A DNA stretch of 36,207 nucleotides from Muribaculaceae bacterium (GTDB lineage: Bacteria > Bacteroidota > Bacteroidia > Bacteroidales > Muribaculaceae), in NCBI GenBank assembly GCA_023667015.1, contig JAMPAX010000012.1, forward strand, positions 1-36,207, given 5' to 3'. Positions within the stretch are counted from its first letter, which is position 1; each line of letters begins with the position of its first letter. The translations under genes were made by a program, and so were the position numbers. A model generated the notes under the pieces. That model saw only the letters and a list, made by a program, of their open reading frames with translations, ran no database searches and was not told where the DNA came from. Below are positions 15,645 to 21,871 of this stretch, in pieces.

Positions 15645-15684
15645 AAAAGGTTTCGGCAATGCCGAAACCCTTTTTTATGAGTAG
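15637..15684 (+). terminator. Long inverted-repeat terminator overlapping the stop codon
   Basis: The inner stem is GGTTTCGGC (15649-15657), AAT, GCCGAAACC (15661-15669), followed by C and six T. Outside it the sequences CTACTCATAAAAAA and TTTTTTATGAGTAG also pair, which makes arms of about 23 bases with one bulge. The last codons and the stop of the 76-residue gene are inside the left arm. It could work on both strands. Confidence 0.9.
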
Positions 15685-15790
15685 TTGATCTCTGTTAGCT
15701 GATTGATGAGAAAAGCACTATAGAGGAACTCGTCACAATAAGCGGTATCGGAGATTTTTTCTAAAAAGGATTGGGGATGGGAGATTTTTT

Positions 15791-15821
15791 TTTGATTTTA
15801 GCCGAAAGATTTGTAACTTTG
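15791..15821 (+). promoter_or_regulatory. Promoter of the aspS-que block
   Basis: TTTG at 15791-15794, 19 bases, then TAACTTTG at 15814-15821. Both boxes match the Bacteroidota consensus. Transcription would begin near 15828, leaving a leader of about 105 bases before aspS. Confidence 0.85.
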
Positions 15822-15827
15822 CACATT

Positions 15828-15932
15828 AATTGGCCTTGGGATGCCCGTCATGATGGTGGGTTTCGATAGGCTTCGCTTGGGGCTATTTGGTTTTCAGGCG
15901 ATTAAGTCATGACTAATATCATCGTCTAAGAA
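15828..15932 (+). promoter_or_regulatory. Possible structured 5' leader of aspS
   Basis: The leader holds a small hairpin, CCCGTC 15844-15849 paired with GGTGGG 15855-15860 (with G-U pairs) around ATGAT. It also holds a near-palindrome at 15902-15916 (TTAAGTCATGACTAA). I see no T-box, known riboswitch core or terminator. A regulatory role is inference. Confidence 0.25.
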
Positions 15933-17693
15933 ATGTTTAGAGACACTACATGTGGAGAACTGCGACTGAGCGATGCCGGCAAGCGAGTGAAGATTGCCGG
16001 ATGGGTTCAGCGCATTAGGAAAATGGGAGGTATGACCTTCGTGGATATCCGCGATCGTTATGGTCTGACCCAAGTAGTATTTGATTCAGAGAATAACCCG
16101 GCACTATTTGAAGCCGCCAATGCTTTAGGGCGTGAATATGTAGTACAGATTAGTGGAGAGGTAGCAGAGCGCACCAGCAAGAATCCGAATCTTCCTACAG
16201 GCGACATCGAGATACTGGGAGAAGAGATAGTAATTCTCAACACATCGAAGACACCACCGTTTACAATCGAGGACAACACCGATGGAGGCGACGACCTCCG
16301 CATGAAATACAGATATCTTGATCTTCGCAGGAACTGTGTGAAGAAAAACTTAGAGCTTCGCCACAGGATGGCCTTCGAGATACGCCGTTATCTCGATGCC
16401 AACAACTTCTTGGAGATTGAGACACCGATTCTTGTAAAATCTACGCCTGAGGGAGCACGCGACTTTGTTGTACCCTCACGAATGAACCCCGGAGAGTTCT
16501 ATGCGTTGCCCCAGAGTCCCCAGCTGTTCAAGCAGTTGCTAATGGTCAGCGGCTACGACAGATACTTCCAGATAGCTAAATGTTTCCGCGATGAAGACCT
16601 GCGAGCAGACCGCCAGCCGGAGTTCACACAGGTAGATTGCGAGATGAGCTTTGTAGAGCAGGAAGACGTCATCGAGATGTTTGAGGGTCTCGTAAAACAC
16701 ATCTTCAAATACGTAAAAGATATAGACTTCACCGAGCCCTTCCCACGCATGACCTGGGCAGACGCAATGGAACAGTATGGTTCCGACAAACCGGACATTC
16801 GCTTCGACATGAAATTCGTGGATCTGACTGCACTGGCCAAGGGACACGGCTTCAGCGTCACCGACGATGCAGAATTAACAGTTGGAATATGTGTGCCCGG
16901 ATGTGCCGGATATACCCGCAAGCAGATTGACCAGTTGACCGAATTTGTAAAGCGTCCACAGATTGGAGCCAAAGGACTGATAAACGTCAAATTCGAAGAA
17001 GGCGGCAGCATCAAGAGCTCTATAGGCAAATTCTATAGCGAAGAAGACCTCAAAGCATGGGGCGAGAAAGCAGGAGCTAAAGAGGGAGACTTGCTATTGG
17101 TAATGACCGGCGAGGCCATGAAGACACGCAAGCAACTCTGCGAGCTGCGACTGGAGATGGGCAACCGCCTGGGACTGCGCAACAAAGACGTCTTTGCACC
17201 GCTATGGGTCATTGACTTCCCTCTGTTTGAATGGGACGAAGAGACACAGCGCTATTACGCGATGCACCATCCCTTTACTTCACCAAACCCGGAAGACATA
17301 CCTCTTCTCAAGAGCGACACCGGCAAAGTACGAGCTACAGCCTACGACATCGTAGTCAACGGCACTGAACTTGGCGGCGGATCAATCCGAATCCACGATG
17401 CAGAATTGCAAGACACAATGTTTGAACTCTTAGGCTTTACACCAGAGAAAGCCCACGAGCAATTCGGCTTCCTGATGAACGCCTTCCAGTATGGTGCCCC
17501 CCCTCATGGAGGATTAGCGTTAGGCTTCGACAGGTTTGTGTCGATACTTGCAGGACTCGACACCATTCGCGACACCATCGCCTTCCCGAAGAACAACTCC
17601 GGACGCGACGTAATGAACGAATGTCCGTCACCGTTGGATCCGGCACAGCTCGATGAATTAGAGTTGCGACTTGACCTGAAGGAAAAGAAATAA
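15933..17693 (+). CDS. aspS: Aspartyl-tRNA synthetase
   Basis: This 586-residue class II synthetase charges tRNA-Asp in the cytosol. The OB-fold anticodon-binding domain comes first, with [20 protein letters not shown] near residues 24-43. Motif 1 and the flipping region contain YRYLDLRRN near 130 and [20 protein letters not shown] near 157. Motif 2 is [20 protein letters not shown] near 213. The bacterial GAD insertion lies near 280-400. Motif 3 is [16 protein letters not shown] near 530. Length is normal for bacterial AspRS. It is preceded by its own promoter and followed by a 69-base gap with a direct repeat. A Nif3-family gene, a zinc-ribbon gene and the que genes follow on the same strand. 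Whether it is discriminating or not cannot be told. Confidence 0.96.
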   Translation: MFRDTTCGELRLSDAGKRVKIAGWVQRIRKMGGMTFVDIRDRYGLTQVVFDSENNPALFEAANALGREYVVQISGEVAERTSKNPNLPTGDIEILGEEIVILNTSKTPPFTIEDNTDGGDDLRMKYRYLDLRRNCVKKNLELRHRMAFEIRRYLDANNFLEIETPILVKSTPEGARDFVVPSRMNPGEFYALPQSPQLFKQLLMVSGYDRYFQIAKCFRDEDLRADRQPEFTQVDCEMSFVEQEDVIEMFEGLVKHIFKYVKDIDFTEPFPRMTWADAMEQYGSDKPDIRFDMKFVDLTALAKGHGFSVTDDAELTVGICVPGCAGYTRKQIDQLTEFVKRPQIGAKGLINVKFEEGGSIKSSIGKFYSEEDLKAWGEKAGAKEGDLLLVMTGEAMKTRKQLCELRLEMGNRLGLRNKDVFAPLWVIDFPLFEWDEETQRYYAMHHPFTSPNPEDIPLLKSDTGKVRATAYDIVVNGTELGGGSIRIHDAELQDTMFELLGFTPEKAHEQFGFLMNAFQYGAPPHGGLALGFDRFVSILAGLDTIRDTIAFPKNNSGRDVMNECPSPLDPAQLDELELRLDLKEKK

Positions 17694-17709
17694 TTCCGAA
17701 TCAACAAGA

Positions 17710-17764
17710 AATTCGGAACGAACAAAAGAGATCCTAAGATAATTCGGAACGAAACAAAAGAGAT
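17710..17764 (+). repeat. Direct repeat spanning the nif3-family start codon
   Basis: A 23-24 base unit (AATTCGGAACGAA, one optional A, then CAAAAGAGAT) occurs at 17710-17732 and 17741-17764, separated by eight bases. The second copy ends inside the ATG at 17763. The duplication therefore also duplicated the translation-initiation context of the gene. A related AATTCCG word lies just after the aspS stop. Confidence 0.85.
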
Positions 17765-18548
17765 GACCAAAGTACGGGAAATAGCGTCGGCCATAGAAAG
17801 CTACGCGCCTTTAGGACTTCAGGAAAGCTATGACAATGCGGGGCTTCAAGTAGGAGATCCGGAAATGACAGTCAGCGCAGTGTTACTCTGTCTGGACGTG
17901 ACCGAAGAGACCCTTCGAGAGGCCCGCAAACGCGAATGCAACATGATAGTCAGCCATCATCCGCTGATATTCCATGGGCTAAAGCAACTGACTGGAGCCG
18001 ATGCCATCCAGCGCATTGCCATAGAAGCGTTGAAATCCGGAATTGCCATATACTCGGCCCACACAAATCTCGACATAGCCAGAGAAGGGGTGAGTTATGA
18101 AATGGCCAGGATGCTCAGCCTGCGAGAACTGCGGCCGCTGGAACCCCACGAAGGGATGGAAGGAGCCGGACTGGGGATAGTCGGAGAGACGGAGCCCACA
18201 CCGAAGCTGGAATTCCTACGCAGAGTAAAAGAGACATTCAAGGTTAAAGACTTGAAATACTCCGGACAGTCTCCACAGATTGTAGTGAGGAAAGTAGCAT
18301 TGTGCGGAGGTAGCGGCGCATCGTTGATAAAAGACGCTGTAGGAGCCGGCGCAGACTGCTACATCACCGGCGATGTCAAATATCACGACTTCACCACCTA
18401 TGGGGAAAGACTGATATTGGCCGATATAGGCCACTATGAGAGCGAGCTTTGCAGTCGGAGGATATTCTCCAGAGTAATCCGCGAGGCACATCCCGGATGC
18501 GTTACATATATTTCAGAGACAGAGATGAATCCGGTAAAATATATGTAA
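17763..18548 (+). CDS. Nif3-like dinuclear metal-centre protein (YbgI/DUF34 family)
   Basis: This 261-residue member of the NIF3/DUF34 family forms a hexameric ring with two metals per subunit in known homologues; the cellular role is unsettled. Metal-ligand regions visible are LQESYDNAGLQVGD (residues 20-33), VSHHPLIFHGLKQL near residue 64, YSAHTNLD near 98, and the late DIGHYESE near 223. It is the short form that lacks the PII-like insertion of about 100 residues found in many Bacteroidales and Firmicutes members. In Bacteroidetes it is usually followed by a zinc-ribbon coiled-coil gene, as here after 64 bases. Confidence 0.9.
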   Translation: MTKVREIASAIESYAPLGLQESYDNAGLQVGDPEMTVSAVLLCLDVTEETLREARKRECNMIVSHHPLIFHGLKQLTGADAIQRIAIEALKSGIAIYSAHTNLDIAREGVSYEMARMLSLRELRPLEPHEGMEGAGLGIVGETEPTPKLEFLRRVKETFKVKDLKYSGQSPQIVVRKVALCGGSGASLIKDAVGAGADCYITGDVKYHDFTTYGERLILADIGHYESELCSRRIFSRVIREAHPGCVTYISETEMNPVKYM

Positions 18549-18612
18549 GGGTCAACTAATTAAAAGGAAACTCAAAAGAAAAATAAATAACACCACATAT
18601 AGGACCAAACAT

Positions 18613-19425
18613 ATGGCTACTGAAAAGAAATCAGAGAAAGAGCGCACGGTAGAAGAGCGTCTTAAAGCCCTTTACAAACTTCAGACGTTACTTTCAAAGA
18701 TCGATGACATCAAATTCCAGAGAGGTGAGCTTCCCAACGAAGTCAAAGACCTCGAGGACGAAATAGTGCGTTATCAGACACGTATTCAGAAATACAAAGA
18801 CGAGATTACAGATCTGAAAGCGCTTGTCAATGTCAAAACCGGAGACATTGCCGACCGCAAGGCAAAGATTGCCAAGTACGAAGACCAGATTAACCACGTG
18901 CGCAACAATCGCGAATATGCCTTCTTGGAGAAAGAGAAAGAATACGAAAATCTGGAAATCGAGCTCGACGAAAAAAACATCCGTGATGCCATAGCAAAAC
19001 AGGAAGTGAAGAGCACTGAGATAGAGAAGGCGCAAGAAATTCTTGCCGACCACGAGCATATCTTGGTAGAGAAAAAGCGTGAGCTTGAAGAGATCGTCTC
19101 AGAGACTCGGGTAGAAGAAGAAAATATCCGCAAAGAAGCAAAGGCACTTGAGCCGATGATTGATGACTACACCCTTGCAGCCTTCAAGCGCATCCGCAAG
19201 AATGCCCGCAATGGGCTTGGCATCGTGACCGTATCACGCAACGCGTGTGGAGGATGCTTCAATCGCATACCGCCCCAGCGTCAGCTCGAGATTAAGATGC
19301 ATAAGAAAGTGATAGTGTGCGAATACTGCGGACGCATCATGATAGACGGAGCACTTGCCGGCGTCGAAGAAGAGAAGCCGGAGACTCCGGGAAAGCCTAA
19401 GAGAGGGTCAAAGACATCAAAATAA
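18613..19425 (+). CDS. Coiled-coil protein with C4-type zinc ribbon
   Basis: This 270-residue protein has a long Glu/Lys-rich coiled coil (about residues 10-185) followed by a zinc ribbon. The ribbon pairs are CGGCF near residue 213 and CEYCGR near residue 237. The family is similar to the CT398/FlgZ-like zinc-ribbon proteins and is commonly next to nif3-family genes in Bacteroidetes. Its role is not established; the ribbon could bind nucleic acid or a protein partner. The last 30 residues are Lys/Pro-rich. queF starts five bases after the stop, so expression is probably coupled to the queuosine genes. Confidence 0.88.
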   Translation: MATEKKSEKERTVEERLKALYKLQTLLSKIDDIKFQRGELPNEVKDLEDEIVRYQTRIQKYKDEITDLKALVNVKTGDIADRKAKIAKYEDQINHVRNNREYAFLEKEKEYENLEIELDEKNIRDAIAKQEVKSTEIEKAQEILADHEHILVEKKRELEEIVSETRVEEENIRKEAKALEPMIDDYTLAAFKRIRKNARNGLGIVTVSRNACGGCFNRIPPQRQLEIKMHKKVIVCEYCGRIMIDGALAGVEEEKPETPGKPKRGSKTSK

Positions 19426-19429
19426 TCTG

Positions 19430-19918
19430 ATGCGTACAGAAAAAGAACTTGAGGGAGTGAGTCTTCTGGGCAACCAGGGGACTTGCTACCCAACAGACTA
19501 CAGTTCAGACCTGCTGGAGACCTTCATCAACAAGCATCCTGAGCGGGAATATGTCGTAACGTTTGACTGTCCGGAATTCACAACATTGTGTCCAAAAACC
19601 GGTCAGCCGGACTTTGGACATCTACTGATCAGCTATATACCACGAGAGCGGATGGTAGAGAGTAAAAGTTTGAAACTCTATTTATTTTCATTCCGCAATC
19701 ATGGGGACTTTCATGAAGATTGTGTCAACATCATCTTGAAAGATCTATGGAAGCTAATGAATCCGAGATACTTGGAAGTAAAAGGGCTGTTCATGCCACG
19801 AGGAGGCATAAGCATCTACCCCTTTGCATGTCGTGGAGATGAAGAGCACAAAGAGCTTGAGCGACAACGGATGGCACAGGCCATCACCGAAAGTCAACAA
19901 TACGGACTCCGGAAGTAA
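19430..19918 (+). CDS. queF: NADPH-dependent 7-cyano-7-deazaguanine reductase
   Basis: This 162-residue enzyme reduces the nitrile preQ0 to the amine preQ1 with two NADPH, in the cytosol. It is of the short unimodular type, as in Bacillus subtilis. The catalytic Cys and the following Asp are in [13 protein letters not shown] near residue 50. The family's [21 protein letters not shown] segment follows near residue 75. An open frame extends upstream to 19355 inside the zinc-ribbon gene; ATG 19430 is chosen because it directly follows that gene's stop and begins the conserved domain. It is the first gene of a queF-queC-queD-queE group. Confidence 0.95.
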   Translation: MRTEKELEGVSLLGNQGTCYPTDYSSDLLETFINKHPEREYVVTFDCPEFTTLCPKTGQPDFGHLLISYIPRERMVESKSLKLYLFSFRNHGDFHEDCVNIILKDLWKLMNPRYLEVKGLFMPRGGISIYPFACRGDEEHKELERQRMAQAITESQQYGLRK

Positions 19919-19996
19919 CGGGTGATGGGGGCGCACGGTAACGGGAACTCAGACCGGAAGCCCATATTACTTTATAAGTCCTTGATTTTTAGAAAT

Positions 19997-20653
19997 ATGA
20001 AGAAAGATAGCATATTAGTATTGTCGGGAGGAATGGACAGCGTAACAATGCTCCACGACTATAAAGACCGCATAGCAATGGCGGTCACTTTCAGCTATGG
20101 GTCAAACCATAATAGCAGAGAGGCCCAATTTGCGGAGATGCACTGCCGCGAACTTGGCATAGAATTTATACTCATCCCATTAGGCTTTATGAATCTATAT
20201 TTTAAGAGTTCCCTACTTGAGGGAGGAGACGCAATTCCTGAAGGGAACTATGCTGATGAGAACATGAAGAGCACCGTAGTCCCCTTCCGCAATGGCATTA
20301 TGCTTTCTATAGCATGTGGACTCGCCGCGAGCCACGGCTTGCGCCACGTCATGATCGCCAATCATGGAGGCGACCATACTATCTATCCGGACTGTAGAAA
20401 AGAATTCATTGAGTCGATGAGCAAAGCAATGAGCTACGGCACATTTGAGAATATAGACATTCTGGCACCATACACCGAAATTACAAAAACCGACATCGCT
20501 CGCATAGGTCATCGTCTTGGGGTAGACTATTCCAAGACCTATAGTTGCTACAAAGGAGAAGAACACCATTGCGGCAAATGCGGCACCTGCATGGAGCGCA
20601 AAGAAGCCTTTGCTGAGGCCGACATTGACGATCCTACAGAGTATGAGGACTGA
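19997..20653 (+). CDS. queC: 7-cyano-7-deazaguanine synthase
   Basis: This 218-residue ATP-dependent enzyme converts 7-carboxy-7-deazaguanine and ammonia to preQ0. The PP-loop motif is LVLSGGMDSVTML at residues 7-19. The zinc site is formed by the C-terminal cysteines in SCYKGEEHHCGKCGTCMERK near residues 188-207. ATG 19997 is used; the open frame reaches back to 19922 but that part has no family similarity. The stop codon is inside a 21-base direct repeat. The 78-base gap to queF shows no recognisable preQ1 riboswitch core. Confidence 0.95.
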   Translation: MKKDSILVLSGGMDSVTMLHDYKDRIAMAVTFSYGSNHNSREAQFAEMHCRELGIEFILIPLGFMNLYFKSSLLEGGDAIPEGNYADENMKSTVVPFRNGIMLSIACGLAASHGLRHVMIANHGGDHTIYPDCRKEFIESMSKAMSYGTFENIDILAPYTEITKTDIARIGHRLGVDYSKTYSCYKGEEHHCGKCGTCMERKEAFAEADIDDPTEYED

Positions 20654-20690
20654 GGAATTAGGAATTAGGACTGAGGAATTAGGAATTAGG
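20649..20690 (+). repeat. 21-base direct repeat at the queC stop
   Basis: Two adjacent copies of a 21-base unit built on ACTGA followed by GGAATTA words. The first copy contains the queC stop TGA at 20651-20653. A further GGAATTA half-unit follows directly. It lies in the 65-base gap before queD. Confidence 0.85.
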
Positions 20691-20718
20691 AATTACACTA
20701 CGAAGAACACTTTTCGAG

Positions 20719-21051
20719 ATGTATTACGTACGGAAACGGATGGAAATAAGTGCGGCCCACAGGCTTGAGCTCCCCTACGAGAGCAAATGCCAGACAGTCC
20801 ACGGCCACAACTGGATAATTACGGTAGAATGTCGCGCGAAAGAGGTCAACGATCATGGGATGGTAGTAGATTTCACCCATATCAAGCAGTTGATAAAAGA
20901 TAAACTCGATCATGTAGTGCTCAACGACGTTGTAGAATTCAATCCTACGGCTGAGAACATAGCACGCTGGATTGTAGACAACGTGCCGACATGCTACCGC
21001 TGTGAAGTTCAGGAGAGCGAAGGGAACATGGCAGCCTACGAGCTTGACTGA
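20719..21051 (+). CDS. queD: 6-carboxytetrahydropterin synthase
   Basis: This 110-residue enzyme turns dihydroneopterin triphosphate into 6-carboxy-5,6,7,8-tetrahydropterin, the first dedicated step of preQ1 synthesis after GTP cyclohydrolase. The zinc ligands are His in ISAAHRLEL (about residue 14) and both His of VHGHNW (about residues 29 and 31). The catalytic Cys is in ESKCQTVHGH. VVDFTHIKQLI and NPTAENIARWI are the other family motifs. It is compact, as in other QueD proteins. No GTP cyclohydrolase gene is in the window. Confidence 0.95.
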   Translation: MYYVRKRMEISAAHRLELPYESKCQTVHGHNWIITVECRAKEVNDHGMVVDFTHIKQLIKDKLDHVVLNDVVEFNPTAENIARWIVDNVPTCYRCEVQESEGNMAAYELD

Positions 21052-21147
21052 TTATCAAATAATAGTCCATCCGCCATATTTTACAAAGTATATTCTGACA
21101 TATGCCGGAGCGAGAGTTCCATTGAAACTCAAAAAATATTGGGAAAT

Positions 21148-21747
21148 ATGATGAGGAAGGTAAACGAGATATTCTACTCACTTCAAGGAGAAGGACACCA
21201 TACGGGCTATCCGAGTGTCTTCATACGATTCAGCGGGTGCAACTTACAGTGTCCCTTCTGCGACACAGACCATAGCGAAGGGATAATGATGAGCGATGAT
21301 GACATCGTTCATGCCGTAAACCTCTACACATCAAGTTGGGTAGTGCTGACCGGAGGGGAGCCCGCATTGCACATAGACACCGAATTCATCAATCTTCTGA
21401 AACGCGCCACGGGCAAAAAAATAGCTATCGAGACCAATGGCACAATACCTCTACCGGAGGGTATAGATTGGGTTACAATCTCACCCAAGGGAGGGATTTG
21501 CGGGGAAGAAGCACCCGTAAAAGCAGTGAAGGCCGATGAATTGAAGGTCATAGACATGGGACAGGACTTAGAGCCATACTTCCAGATGCCCTGTCTGAAA
21601 AAAGAGACATTAATGTATCTGCAGCCATGTTATATAGAGGATTCAGAAGAGAGAGAGGCCAACAGGCTTCGCACCGTAGGGCGAGTACTTGCCGATCCGC
21701 GCTGGACACTAAGCGTACAGCTTCATCGCTTTCTGAATATACCTTGA
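21148..21747 (+). CDS. queE: 7-carboxy-7-deazaguanine synthase (radical SAM)
   Basis: This 199-residue radical S-adenosylmethionine enzyme contracts carboxytetrahydropterin to 7-carboxy-7-deazaguanine. The cluster motif is the CX3CX2C-type in FSGCNLQCPFCDTDHSEG near residues 29-46. YSLQGEGHHTGYPSVFIRFSG precedes it, and VVLTGGEPALH near residue 68 is the usual S-adenosylmethionine-site strand. The end, PRWTLSVQLHRFLNIP, is the family's standard C-terminus. ATG 21148 or 21151 are both possible; a TTG at 21139 is less likely. It closes the que group, and the hairpin at 21751-21771 follows four bases after the stop. Confidence 0.94.
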   Translation: MMRKVNEIFYSLQGEGHHTGYPSVFIRFSGCNLQCPFCDTDHSEGIMMSDDDIVHAVNLYTSSWVVLTGGEPALHIDTEFINLLKRATGKKIAIETNGTIPLPEGIDWVTISPKGGICGEEAPVKAVKADELKVIDMGQDLEPYFQMPCLKKETLMYLQPCYIEDSEEREANRLRTVGRVLADPRWTLSVQLHRFLNIP

Positions 21748-21750
21748 TTT

Positions 21751-21771
21751 AATTTCTGCAAAGCAGAAATT
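21751..21771 (+). repeat. GC-AAA-GC hairpin after queE
   Basis: AATTTCTGC, AAA, GCAGAAATT: a perfect 9-base inverted repeat. There is no T tract behind it, so it is a weak candidate for an intrinsic terminator. It resembles the hairpin at 33259-33297 in its GC-AAA-GC centre and in the GAAGGTTG word behind it. The remaining 100 bases before the amylase gene are AT-rich, and I saw no full -33/-7 pair. Confidence 0.7.
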
Positions 21772-21871
21772 CGAAGTTGAAGGTTGATTGAGTACGATAC
21801 TTATAAGATTTATAAAATTTAAAAGATTTACAAATTAAGCTTAACTAAATATTTAATCAACAGTTTATTAC

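Noticed and set aside
15828..15932. T-box leader for aspS
   Set aside because: No T-box sequence or antiterminator/terminator pair is visible, and T-boxes are not typical of Bacteroidota.
19919..19996. preQ1 riboswitch in the queF-queC gap
   Set aside because: The gap lacks the conserved preQ1 aptamer core and lies inside the operon rather than before it.
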